In this document: piece after piece, positions 21,995 through 30,987 of the stretch
How positions within the stretch are numbered: position 1 is the first letter of the stretch
Layout of the letters: each line of letters starts with the position of its first letter
Notes under the pieces: model-generated
What the model was told of the DNA's origin: nothing
What the model saw: only the letters and a program-made list of their open reading frames with translations
The model's database searches: none
Made by a program: the position numbers and the translations under genes
Source: Pelomonas sp937871895
Lineage (GTDB): Bacteria; Pseudomonadota; Gammaproteobacteria; Burkholderiales; Burkholderiaceae_C
NCBI RefSeq assembly: GCF_046348265.1
Contig: NZ_JAXMEO010000006.1
Strand: one strand, 5' to 3'
DNA: 64,000 nucleotides

Positions 21995-22840
21995 ATGCAG
22001 ATCGCCCCGTCGGCGTACTGGCGTCATGCGGCCCGCTGGCACAACCCAGCGCTCTGCTCACGCCGCGCGCAGCGCGATGCGAGCTTGGTGCCTCTGGTTC
22101 AGCGTGTGTGGCAAGCCAACTTCCAGGTCTACGGGGCTGACAAGGTCTGGCGCCAGCTCAACCGCGAAGGCGTGGCGGTCGCACGCTGCACCGTTGAGCG
22201 GCTGATGCGCCAAGAGGGCTTGCAGGGCGTGCGCCGAGGCAAGGCGTTGCGCACCACCGTCCCTGACCCCAAGGCGCCATGCCCGCTGGACCGGGTCAAC
22301 CGGCAATTCCGAGCCGAGCGGCCCAACCAGCTCTGGGTCTCGGACTTCACCTACGTCTCGACCTGGCAGGGCTGGGTCTACGTGGCGTTCGTGGTGGACG
22401 TGTTCAGCCGGCGCATCGTGGGTTGGCGCCAGAGCAGTTCGATGCACACCGAGTTCGTGCTCGATGCGCTGGAGCAGGCTCTGTATGACCGCAAACCCTC
22501 CGATGACGGCAGCCTGACGCACCACTCCGACAGGGGCTCGCAATACCTGTCGATCCGCTACAGCGAGCGGCTGGCGGAGGCCGGCATCGAGCCCTCAGTG
22601 GGGGCCAAAGGCGACAGCTACGACAACGCCCTGGCCGAGACGATCAATGGGCTCTACAAGGCCGAAGTGATCCACCGGCGCGGGCCGTGGAAGACCAAGC
22701 AGGCGGTGGAACTGGCAACGCTGGAATGGGTCGCTTGGTTCAACCACCACCGGCTGATGGAGCCGCTGGGCTACATCCCACCGGCCGAGTTCGAGGCCAA
22801 CTACCATCGACAACGCGCTGGTCAGGCCGCGACCGTCTGA
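21995..22840 (+). CDS. IS3-family transposase OrfB (catalytic domain)
   Basis: 281 residues from the ATG at 21995, but the same frame is open upstream past the orfA stop (VLKAFVDQHRQQFGVESICR), as expected for a frameshift fusion. DDE residues: Asp in LWVSDFTYVST, Asp in LTHHSDRGSQYLS and Glu in DNALAETINGLYKAE. Full length, so it may still be active. Confidence 0.92.
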   Translation: MQIAPSAYWRHAARWHNPALCSRRAQRDASLVPLVQRVWQANFQVYGADKVWRQLNREGVAVARCTVERLMRQEGLQGVRRGKALRTTVPDPKAPCPLDRVNRQFRAERPNQLWVSDFTYVSTWQGWVYVAFVVDVFSRRIVGWRQSSSMHTEFVLDALEQALYDRKPSDDGSLTHHSDRGSQYLSIRYSERLAEAGIEPSVGAKGDSYDNALAETINGLYKAEVIHRRGPWKTKQAVELATLEWVAWFNHHRLMEPLGYIPPAEFEANYHRQRAGQAATV

Positions 22841-22879
22841 CTTAAACCAACGGGCCTCCGCGATACCCGGGGCGATTCA

Positions 22880-23219
22880 CAATGTCTCGCGCTACCCGGT
22901 GCAGGAGAAGAACAAAAAGGGCGAAGTCCACGAGCACATGGGCATGTTGAGCTACGACAAGGCACGCAAGCAGATCGTGCTGAGGCAGTTCCATGTTGAG
23001 AGCTTCGTCACCACCTACCGCATGCAGCCGCCCGTAGAAGGGGCGACGACGCTGGTGTTCGAGAGCGAGAGCTTTGAGAACTTCAGTAACACCTGGCGTG
23101 GGCGCGAGACCTACGAGTTCACCTCAGATGACGAGTTCACCGAGACCTTTGAGCTGGCGCCGCCGGACAAGCCGTTCCAGGTCTATAGCCAGACGCGGTT
23201 CACGCGGGTGAAGCGCTGA
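22880..23219 (+). pseudogene. Hypothetical beta-rich protein, 5' end removed at the IS junction
   Basis: The frame is open from the IS edge (NVSRYPVQEKNKKGEVHEH) to the TGA at 23219. About 110 residues of alternating beta-type sequence remain (VLRQFHVESFVTTYRM, TRETYEF-like, FELAPPDKPFQVYSQTRFTR), which recall lipocalin-like or fatty-acid-binding-like barrels. The start is missing and the left flank is tnsC, so the upstream part was lost in the IS-mediated event. Function unknown. Confidence 0.55.
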
Positions 23220-23286
23220 GTCTGTCCGCCGCCGGCGGCGAGGCGCTCTCGTCGTTGCGATCGATCGTCCACGCAGTCCTAGTGTC

Positions 23287-24320
23287 CTAGTGGCCGTGCG
23301 TATGGTGGATGTCGGGCGTATGCGCGTGGCTGTGACGCGCGGCCCCATGTCGATGCCAATGGCTATGCGGACCGGCCGGCATGGGGTCATGGACGTGATC
23401 GTGGTGATCATCGTCGTGCCGATGCGCGTGCTCATGTTCCATATCGGTGTGCTCATGCTCATGGGCATGGTCTTCAGCCAGGTGCAGGATCACGCCGGCC
23501 AGCATCAGCAAGCCGCCCAGCGCCAAGCCCCAGCCCGCTGAGCGGTCTCCAAGCGCAAACGCCAGGGCTGCGCCGATAAAGGGCGCAAAGGCGAACACCG
23601 AGCCCGTCCGGGGCCGCGCCGAACGCACGCTGCGCCAGCAAATAGAAGCGCAAGCTCAGACCATACGCCGACTGCCAGCAAGCCAACGATGGCCGTCGAC
23701 GTCGGCCAAGGTTCCGACAGCGCCCATGCCAAGGACATCGTGATGCAGGCGCCGAAGATCGCCTTGAGTAACACCACCTGCCCAGGGTCACGATCCGCCA
23801 GTGCTCGAGACAGTGTGTTGTCCATGCCCCATGCAGCTGTGGCAACCAGCACCGCCAGCAGGCCCAGAAGCTGGCTGCTGCCTTTGAACCCCTGGTCGAT
23901 CACGAGCAGCACGCCGCCAGTCAGCAAGATCAGCATGGCCAGCCAGATGCGCCGATCCATGGTCTCGCCATGCAAGCGCCAGGCGAGGATGGCCGTGAAG
24001 AGCGCCTCCATCGTCAGCATCAGCGAAGCTCCAGTACCGCTGGTTCGCTGCAAGCCCCAGGCGAGCGCGACCGGCCCCAGGGCCGCCCCGAAGACGGCGA
24101 CCACCGCCAGGCGACGCAAGTCACTGCGCTTGATAGCAGCTTCTCGGTCCACAGGCTGCCTGAGCAGACCGCCCACGATGGCCGCGCCTGCGTACAACAG
24201 CGTGGCGGTCGTGAGTGGGCCGAGGCCTTGACCCCAGTGCTGGACCAGCGCCGTGCTAGCGCCGAACAGGGCCGCCGCCAGCAAAGCCAGCAAGCCGCCC
24301 TTCAAGGCGGGCTGTTTCAT
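23287..24320 (-). pseudogene. EamA/DMT-family metal-associated transporter with His-rich tail, two frameshifts
   Basis: Starts at the ATG at 24318-24320 (MKQPALKGGLLALLAAALFG), 13 bp after czcA. Ten membrane segments are expected. The frame breaks near 23666 (VG then YGLSLRFYLLAQRAFGAA) and again at the GGGG run 23610-23613 (then RTGSVFAFAPFIGAALAFAL). The reconstructed C-terminus is a cytoplasmic or periplasmic tail packed with His, Asp and Glu that ends HTHGH and probably binds metal. Both breaks are single-base and one is in a homopolymer, so error is possible. It is the last gene of the czc operon. Confidence 0.75.
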
Positions 24321-24333
24321 CGTGTCGAGGCCT

Positions 24334-27300
24334 TCATGTGCTTTGAGTCTGAACCTTGGGCGAGGTTGTCGAGGCAAGCGCCTGATCTGACTTGTCCTGG
24401 TGTTTCAGCGAGTGGGCCCATCGGTACAGCACGGGCAGCACCAGCAAGGTCAGCGCCGTGGACGACAGGATGCCACCGATGACGACCGTGGCCAGAGGCC
24501 GCTGAACCTCGGCGCCGGTGCCGGTTGCCAAAGCCATGGGCACGAAACCCAGTGATGCCACCAGCGCCGTCATCAGCACCGGGCGCAGCCGGGTCAGCGC
24601 ACCTTCGCGCACGGCGACGTCCAGCAGCATGCCGTTCTCCCGCAATGAGCGGATGAAGGCAATCATCACGAGGCCGTTCAGCACCGCGACCCCAGACAGT
24701 GCGATGAAACCCACGCCTGCCGAGATCGACAGGGGAATGTCGCGCAGCCACAGCGCCACGATGCCGCCGGTCAACGCAAACGGAACGCCGGTGAACACCA
24801 GCAGCCCGTCCTTCACGTTGTTGAACATCGCAAACAGCAGCACGAAGACCAGCAGCAAGGCTACGGGCACGACGATCTGCAGGCGCTCGCTGGCCGACTG
24901 CAGTTGTTCGAAGGTGCCTCCCCAACTCGTCCAGTAGCCGCTGGGCACCTTGACCTTGTCTTGCAACTGTGCCTGAGCATCGGCCACGAAGGAGCCAATG
25001 TCACGGCCCCGAACGTTGGCGGTCACGACGACCCGGCGCTTGCCGCTCTCCCGGCTGATCTGGTTGGGACCCGGGGCAATCTCGAAGCTGGCCACATCAC
25101 CGAGCTGCGCATAGGCCGTCGCGCTCCCTGGCAGCTTGATCGGCAGGCGCTTGAGTGTCTCGATGTCGCTGCGCACCGACTCCGGCAGGCGCACCAGGAT
25201 GTCAAAGCGCCGGTCGCCTTGGAACAGCGCGCCGGCCTCACGCCCGCCGATGGCCGTGGCGGCCGTCTCCTGCACCTCGGCCATGCTGAGGCCCAGCCGT
25301 GCCAGCTTGGCCCGGTCGATCTGCACCGTCAGCATGTGCAGGCCGGTCGTCTGTTCCACCTTCACATCGGCGGCTCCCGGCACGCCCTGCAGAACCTTCG
25401 AGATCTGCTCGGCCGTGGACTCCATAACCGCCATGTCGTCGCCGAACACCTTCACCGCCACGTCGCTGCGGACGCCCGAGATCAGCTCGTTGAAACGCAT
25501 CTGGATCGGCTGCGTGAACTCGTAGTTGTTGCCAGGAACCTTGCCAACGGCGGCTTGGAGGGCGGCGACCAGGGACTCGATGCTGCGGTCCGGGTCGGGC
25601 CACTCAGAGCGCGGCTTGAGCATCAGGAAGTTGTCGGCGACGCTGGGCGGCATGGGGTCCGTCGCGATTTCCGCGGTGCCCATCTTGGCGAACACCCGTT
25701 CGACCTCCGGGAACTGCTTGATGGTGCGTTCCAGCTCAAGTTGCATTTCGATGGCCTGCGTCAGGCTGGTGCCCGGGATGCGCAGGGCATGGAGGGCGAT
25801 GTCGCCCTCGCTGAGGCTGGGGATGAACTCGCTGCCCATGCGCGTGACGAGCAGGCCACTCAGGACCACCGACACGCCCGTGAGCGTCAGCGTCAGTGGC
25901 TTGTTCAGCATCGCCCAGTCCAGCAGCGGCGCGTAGCCACGCTTGGCCCAGCCCATCAAGCGGCTCTCCTTTTCGCCAACGTTCTTGCCAATCAACAGTG
26001 CAACGGCGGCTGGAATGAAGGTGATGGACAGGATCATCGCGCCCACCAGCGCGGCCACCACCGTGAAGGCCATCGGGTGGAACATCTTTCCTTCGACGCC
26101 GGTGAGCGCGAATATCGGCAGGTAGACCACCATGATGATCAACTGCCCGAACAGCAGCGGCCTGCGGGCTTCCTGAGCGGCGGCGAAGACCTCGTGGAAG
26201 CGTTCATCCCGCGTCAGCTGTCGGCCGGCGATCGCCTGAGCGTGGGCCAGGCGGCGCACACAGTTCTCGACGATCACGACGGCGCCGTCGATGATGATGC
26301 CGAAGTCCAGCGCGCCCAGGCTCATCAGGTTGGCGCTGACCTTGTTGGCGACCATGCCGGTGAACGTGAAGAGCATGGCCAGCGGGATCACCGCCGCCGT
26401 GATGACGGCCGCGCGGATGTTGCCCAGGAAGAGGAACAGGATGGCGACGACCAGCAGCGCGCCCTCGACCAGGTTCTTCTTGACCGTCGCAATGGCCTTG
26501 TCGATCAGGATGGTGCGGTCATAAACCGTTTGAGCGATGACGCCCTGCGGCAGGCTGCGGTTGATGTCCTGCAGCTTCTTGTCGACGGCCTGCGACACCG
26601 TGCGGCTGTTCTCGCCCATCAGCATGAAGACGGTGCCCAGCACCACCTCGCGGCCGTTCTCAGTCGCCGCGCCGGTGCGCAGCTCCTTGCCCAGGACCAC
26701 CTCGGCCAGGTCGCGCACACGGATGGGCACGCCCTGGGCGTTGCTGACGACGATGTCGGCAATGTCCTCGATACCGGCCAGCTGGCCCGGCGCACGGATC
26801 AGGTATTGCTCGCCTCGGCGCTCGATGTAGCCCGCACCCACATTGCCGTTGTTTCGCTCCAGCGCCTGCACGATGTCCGCCAGGCTCAGGCCGTGCGCCA
26901 CGAGCTTGTCCGGCGACGGCGCGACCTGGTACTCCTTGGCGTAGCCACCGATGGTGTTGATCTCGGTGACACCGGGTACGTTGCGCAATTGCGGCTTGAC
27001 GATCCAGTCCTGGATTTCGCGCAGATCCGTTGGCGTGTACGGCGTGCCGTCGGTCTTCAGCGCACCGTCCTTGGCTTCGACGGTCCACATGTAGATCTCG
27101 CCGAGGCCGGTGGCGATGGGCCCCAGCGTGGGTGTGAGTCCACCGGGCAGCTTGGCCCGGGCCTCTTGGATGCGCTCATTGACCAGTTGCCGCGCGAAGT
27201 AGATGTTGGTGCCGTCCTTGAAGACCACCGTCACCTGGGAGAGGCCGTAGCGCGACAGCGACCGGGTCTGCTCCAGGTTCGGCAGGCCGGCCATCGCCGT

Positions 27301-27510
27301 CTCGATGGGAAAGGTGACACGCTGCTCAGACTCCAGCGGTGAGTAGCCCGGGGCCTCGGTGTTGATCTGGACCTGGACATTGGTGATGTCCGGCACGGCG
27401 TCGATGGGCAGGCGCTGGTAGGTGAACACGCCCAGGGCGGCCATGCCCAAGACGGCGAGCAGGACCAGCCAGCGGTGCTCGATGGCGAAGCGAATGATTT
27501 TTTCAAACAT
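24334..27510 (-). CDS. czcA: CzcA-type heavy-metal RND efflux pump
   Basis: 1058 residues, normal length for HME-RND pumps. Near residue 400, DFGIIIDGAVVIVEN is the signature of the Zn/Co/Cd subgroup, with the paired Asp and Glu used for proton transfer. The N-terminus (PIDAVPDITNVQVQINTEAPG) and MAGLPNLEQTRSLSRYGLSQ are also CzcA-like. It exports divalent cations from the periplasm through CzcB and CzcC. It is fourth in the czcI-C-B-A order. Confidence 0.93.
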   Translation of the reverse strand: MFEKIIRFAIEHRWLVLLAVLGMAALGVFTYQRLPIDAVPDITNVQVQINTEAPGYSPLESEQRVTFPIETAMAGLPNLEQTRSLSRYGLSQVTVVFKDGTNIYFARQLVNERIQEARAKLPGGLTPTLGPIATGLGEIYMWTVEAKDGALKTDGTPYTPTDLREIQDWIVKPQLRNVPGVTEINTIGGYAKEYQVAPSPDKLVAHGLSLADIVQALERNNGNVGAGYIERRGEQYLIRAPGQLAGIEDIADIVVSNAQGVPIRVRDLAEVVLGKELRTGAATENGREVVLGTVFMLMGENSRTVSQAVDKKLQDINRSLPQGVIAQTVYDRTILIDKAIATVKKNLVEGALLVVAILFLFLGNIRAAVITAAVIPLAMLFTFTGMVANKVSANLMSLGALDFGIIIDGAVVIVENCVRRLAHAQAIAGRQLTRDERFHEVFAAAQEARRPLLFGQLIIMVVYLPIFALTGVEGKMFHPMAFTVVAALVGAMILSITFIPAAVALLIGKNVGEKESRLMGWAKRGYAPLLDWAMLNKPLTLTLTGVSVVLSGLLVTRMGSEFIPSLSEGDIALHALRIPGTSLTQAIEMQLELERTIKQFPEVERVFAKMGTAEIATDPMPPSVADNFLMLKPRSEWPDPDRSIESLVAALQAAVGKVPGNNYEFTQPIQMRFNELISGVRSDVAVKVFGDDMAVMESTAEQISKVLQGVPGAADVKVEQTTGLHMLTVQIDRAKLARLGLSMAEVQETAATAIGGREAGALFQGDRRFDILVRLPESVRSDIETLKRLPIKLPGSATAYAQLGDVASFEIAPGPNQISRESGKRRVVVTANVRGRDIGSFVADAQAQLQDKVKVPSGYWTSWGGTFEQLQSASERLQIVVPVALLLVFVLLFAMFNNVKDGLLVFTGVPFALTGGIVALWLRDIPLSISAGVGFIALSGVAVLNGLVMIAFIRSLRENGMLLDVAVREGALTRLRPVLMTALVASLGFVPMALATGTGAEVQRPLATVVIGGILSSTALTLLVLPVLYRWAHSLKHQDKSDQALASTTSPKVQTQST

Positions 27511-27531
27511 GGGGATTCCGTTCGCGCTGTG

Positions 27532-27618
27532 TCAGACGGCGGCGTCGCCGCGTTCGCCGGCGCGGATGTGCATGACGCCCAGGTGGTGCGGCGGGACGAT
27601 GGCGGTGATCTGCTTCAT
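27532..27618 (-). CDS. Short frame between czcB and czcA, possible P-II-like remnant
   Basis: 28 residues starting MKQITAIVPPHHLGVMHIRA. The first eight match the usual start of P-II proteins (MKQITAIVKPF), which often accompany metal-RND genes. After that the similarity is lost and the frame stops. Either a decayed remnant or chance. Confidence 0.3.
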   Translation of the reverse strand: MKQITAIVPPHHLGVMHIRAGERGDAAV

Positions 27619-27628
27619 CGTTGGCACC

Positions 27629-29191
27629 TCAGTGGTCATGGCTCGCACCGGCCTTGCCGATGTCCGCCTTGATGAGAAAGCTGTTCTTGACGGCATAGCG
27701 CTCGCCGGCCGCCAAACCCTTGATCACCTCCACGTAGCGGCCGTCGCTGCGGCCCAGTTCCAGGGGGCGTGCCTCGAACTGCAGTCCGTAGCGCCCGAAG
27801 ACCACCGACCAGTCGCGCAGGGACTGCACGGCGTCTGCGGCCACGGCCACCGGCACCTCGACCTCGGCCGAGGTCAGCTCCACCGTCACCGGAAGGCCCG
27901 GGCGCCAAAGTCCCTTGGGGTTGGGCAGCACCAGCCGTGCGGTGGCATTGCGGCTTTGCTCGCCCACCAGCGCACCGACGTAGGCCAGCCTGGTTTCGGC
28001 TTGCGCCTCGAAGGCTGCGGCCTTGACCTTGGCGGCATCACCCACCTTGAGCAGGTTCACGTCCTTGGCAGGCACTGTCAGCTCGATCCAGACGCTGGAC
28101 AGATCGGCGACCTGGAAGATGGGCACGTCGTCCTTGAGCGCCTCGCCCACACTGATCTTCTTGTCCGTGATGACGCCGTCGATAGGCGAGCGGATCTCAT
28201 AGCGGGTCAGGCCTTGAGTCGACTCCGCTGTGCCGGCGCCCAGGCTGGCGAGCTTTTGCCGAGCGGCCTCGACGGCGATTTCCGCTTCCTGGAAGGCCTG
28301 CCGCGCGGCCAGGTAGTCCTGCTCGGCGGAAATCTTGTCCTCCCACAGCTTCTTTTCACGCTCATGGGTGGTGCGGGCCAGCGCCATGCGTTTCTGCGCG
28401 GCGAGGAACTCACTGCGCTGGTCGGCCAGCGCCTGGCTGGTCATGACTGCAAGCACCTGGCCTCGGCGTACCCGGTCACCGGCATTCGCGAGCACGGACT
28501 CGACCAGCCCGGTCAGGCGTGGGGTCACGAAGACGCTGCGGTCCTGGTTCAGCTTGACCTCTCCCAGCAGTTGCAGGCTGCTGCGAATACGTGCCGGTCC
28601 GGCCGTGCCGATCTCGACCCCGTTTCGCTTGAGCTGCTCGTCGCTGACCTGCACTCGCGCCTCGACTTGCTCGAACTTGAACTCATAGGTCTGGCCGCCG
28701 GCCTGCGCCTTGACTGTCGCCGCAAAGGAGTGAGGTTCCTCGACGGTCGCCGAGCCCTTGAGGTAATCCTTCTCAGCGGCAAAGCTGAAGGTCTCGGGAG
28801 CGCGCCCCAGGCGGTCCAGCGTCACAACGACCGCCGCCTGGCTGGGCGGGACGGCCTTGCCGTCCCGGTAGAGGTACACGCGGAATTCGGGCTCCACGCC
28901 GGATTCGAAGATGCTCAATTCCAGGCCAAAGCTGCCCTGGGTGAACAGCTTGCCGCCATGCGGTCCCTTGGCGGGAGCCGTCGAGGCGTTGCCGGCTTCG
29001 TCATGCCCCTTGCCCCCCATGTGGTCGAGGTCGTGGTCGTCCTTGCCGTGAGCGGCTTCGGCGTGGTCATGCCCTTCGCCGGCCGGCTGGGCGCGATCCA
29101 TGCGCAGGATCGCAATACCCAGCACGAGGCCGACGATCAGCACGGCCGCAATGACCCAGGTCGATTTCTTGTTCTTCATGTCCATGTTCAT
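27629..29191 (-). CDS. czcB: CzcB periplasmic adaptor (membrane fusion) protein
   Basis: 520 residues: an N-terminal membrane anchor (WVIAAVLIVGLVLGIAIL), a His/Asp-rich stretch (GHDHAEAAHGKDDHDLDHMGG), an N-terminal beta domain, lipoyl-like halves around LTGLVESVLANAGDRVRRGQ and IRSPIDGVITDKKI, a coiled coil between them, and a C-terminal GASHDH. It links CzcA to CzcC and may hand over metal. It is 3 bp after czcC. Confidence 0.92.
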   Translation of the reverse strand: MNMDMKNKKSTWVIAAVLIVGLVLGIAILRMDRAQPAGEGHDHAEAAHGKDDHDLDHMGGKGHDEAGNASTAPAKGPHGGKLFTQGSFGLELSIFESGVEPEFRVYLYRDGKAVPPSQAAVVVTLDRLGRAPETFSFAAEKDYLKGSATVEEPHSFAATVKAQAGGQTYEFKFEQVEARVQVSDEQLKRNGVEIGTAGPARIRSSLQLLGEVKLNQDRSVFVTPRLTGLVESVLANAGDRVRRGQVLAVMTSQALADQRSEFLAAQKRMALARTTHEREKKLWEDKISAEQDYLAARQAFQEAEIAVEAARQKLASLGAGTAESTQGLTRYEIRSPIDGVITDKKISVGEALKDDVPIFQVADLSSVWIELTVPAKDVNLLKVGDAAKVKAAAFEAQAETRLAYVGALVGEQSRNATARLVLPNPKGLWRPGLPVTVELTSAEVEVPVAVAADAVQSLRDWSVVFGRYGLQFEARPLELGRSDGRYVEVIKGLAAGERYAVKNSFLIKADIGKAGASHDH

Positions 29192-29194
29192 GGC

Positions 29195-30502
29195 TTACTC
29201 CAGGGAGTGACCGTCGGCGCCGGCGGTGTGGCCCAGCAGGCGGTCGAGTTCAGCGGCCGCGCGATAGGCATCTGCGGTGCTGCGAAGGATTTGCTGTTGC
29301 GTCTGGACCAGCGTGCGCTGGGCGTCGAGCACGTCGATGAAGGCGAACTTGCCCAACTCGTAGCCCTTCACCGCCGCCTCGTAGGCGGTCGTCGCGGTAG
29401 GCAAGGCCTCCCTGCGCAGCATCTGGGACTGTTCTCGCGACAGGCGCAGCTTCTCCAGTGACTGGCCGACTTCGGCCTGCAGGCGTGAGGTGGCCGCTGC
29501 CAGCGCTTCACGCGCCTGGTCCTCTCGCCGCAATGCCTCCAGCAGATTGCCCTGGTTGCGGTCCAGCAAGGGCAGCGGGATGGACAGACCGATCACTGCC
29601 TGCGTGCGGCCCATATCGGCGGCACGCTTGGCACCCAAGGTCACCGTCAAGTCCGGCACACGCTTGGCGCGTTCCCCCTCGCTGACGGCTTGACGACGGG
29701 CGATGTCCAGTCTGGCCAGGCGGACGGCCGGGGCTTCGGCCATCCATTCGCCCAAGCGCTGCTGGGCCGGCAGTTCCGGCAAAGCTTCGGCATTGCCCTC
29801 AGCCTGGGTGAACTCAATAGCGCCCTGACCCCAAAGCGCGCGCAGGCGCTGGCGAGCCAGCGAGAGTTCGCTGTTGGCCTGTGCCAGGTCGGCACGCGCG
29901 CCGGCTTCAGCCACCTGGGCCTTGGCCTGTTCCAGCGGCGGCACCTTCCCAGCCTGTAGGCGTCTGGTCGCGACACCCGATGTCTTGCTCGCAAGCTCCA
30001 GCGACATCTGGCTCAGCCGCACCTGCTCCTGGGCGCCCAGCAACGCAAAGAAGGCACTGGTGACTGCCGCACGCACCTCGGCCTGCCTGGCGAGCAGCGC
30101 CACGCCAGCCTGCTCCCGGGCGCTCGCGGCTGCGGCCAGGCGCGCCGAGCGCTTGCCGCCCAACTCGATGGCTTGAGACCACTGCACGGTGGTCGTGCGC
30201 GTGGCGCTGCGGGAGTCCTCGACCAGCACGCCCAACTCGGGATTGGGTCGCGCGCCAGCCTGGGTCTCGGCGCCTTCCAGCGCCTGCACCTCCAGCCGCG
30301 CCATCGCAAGCTCAGGGTTGTGGGCCAGGGCGAGGCGCAAGGCCTCGGCCAGCGTCAGGGAGCTGCCGACGGGTACGGCGTCAGCAGGTGGGGCGGTGAA
30401 AACGGTGGCTGGCTCGCCACCTGCCGCTCGCACCGGGAACATGGCAATACACAGCACCGCCAATGTCAGCGGCACCAACAAGCCTTGAAAACGGCTTCGC
30501 AT
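29195..30502 (-). CDS. czcC: CzcC outer-membrane channel (TolC family)
   Basis: 435 residues with a signal peptide (LLVPLTLAVLCIAMFPVRAAG) and the two long coiled-coil repeats of outer-membrane factors (LTLAEALRLALAHNPELAMARLEV; later YEAAVKGYELGKFAFIDVLDAQ). Outer-membrane exit of the CzcCBA pump. Confidence 0.92.
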   Translation of the reverse strand: MRSRFQGLLVPLTLAVLCIAMFPVRAAGGEPATVFTAPPADAVPVGSSLTLAEALRLALAHNPELAMARLEVQALEGAETQAGARPNPELGVLVEDSRSATRTTTVQWSQAIELGGKRSARLAAAASAREQAGVALLARQAEVRAAVTSAFFALLGAQEQVRLSQMSLELASKTSGVATRRLQAGKVPPLEQAKAQVAEAGARADLAQANSELSLARQRLRALWGQGAIEFTQAEGNAEALPELPAQQRLGEWMAEAPAVRLARLDIARRQAVSEGERAKRVPDLTVTLGAKRAADMGRTQAVIGLSIPLPLLDRNQGNLLEALRREDQAREALAAATSRLQAEVGQSLEKLRLSREQSQMLRREALPTATTAYEAAVKGYELGKFAFIDVLDAQRTLVQTQQQILRSTADAYRAAAELDRLLGHTAGADGHSLE

Positions 30503-30601
30503 CGAACTCTCCGGGTTGTTGGAACAACGGGGGGACGGTTCGGCGCAACGTCGGCTCGCCGCGCGAGCACAAAGGGATGGGGGTTAAGACGACGCGCCGA
30601 A

Positions 30602-30958
30602 TCAGGCGCGCAGCCAATTGGGGCGGTCCAGCCCTTCAGGGATGAAGGTTTTGACCCGGCAGGCCAAGTCTGAGGAGGGCCCTTCATCGACGGACTCTGC
30701 AACCGCCAGCGCGGCTATCGCCGGCAGCGCAATCGGGCTGAGGTGGCAATGCCCGTGCTCAAGGTCGGCAGCAAAAAGCAGGCTCTTGGCGCCCGGTTTG
30801 TCCGCAGTCTCGGACGCAGCATGCGAATGCGCATGGTGGCCAAAATGCGCACCTTGCTGCTGTGTGACTTCCTCATGCTCGCAATAGTTGGCAGCTGCAG
30901 CCCAGGATGCCTGGAGCAGCAACAGCAATGCAAGCAAGAAGGCGACGCAGCGGCGCAT
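30602..30958 (-). CDS. czcI: CzcI-like small periplasmic protein
   Basis: 118 residues from the ATG at 30956-30958. It has a signal peptide (FLLALLLLLQASWAAAANYC) and His-rich segments (HFGHHAHSHAASE, LEHGHCHLS). CzcI precedes czcCBA in Cupriavidus and is thought to modulate expression or metal handling. It lies 30 bp after the P-type ATPase. Confidence 0.85.
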   Translation of the reverse strand: MRRCVAFLLALLLLLQASWAAAANYCEHEEVTQQQGAHFGHHAHSHAASETADKPGAKSLLFAADLEHGHCHLSPIALPAIAALAVAESVDEGPSSDLACRVKTFIPEGLDRPNWLRA

Positions 30959-30987
30959 AAGAAAAGTATATCGAGGGTATGCCTGGA

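Larger units (their letters stand above)
21567..22879 (+). mobile_element. IS3-family insertion sequence
   Basis: 1313 bp with imperfect terminal inverted repeats: TGAACCGCCCCGGGTTTTGA on the left, and TGAATCGCCCCGGGTATCGC reading inward from 22879. They go on matching with GGAGGC. It contains orfA and orfB in the usual two frames. The 3-bp flanks differ (CGG left, CAA right), so no target duplication remains. Only one copy is in the window. Confidence 0.9.

Noticed and set aside
21567..22879. IS3 as part of a composite transposon carrying the metal genes
   Set aside because: Only one copy is present, and the element's ends are elsewhere with a clean 5-bp duplication.
23290..23541. Plus-strand open frame rich in Met and Val
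   Set aside because: It is the antisense of the His-rich tail of the DMT transporter.
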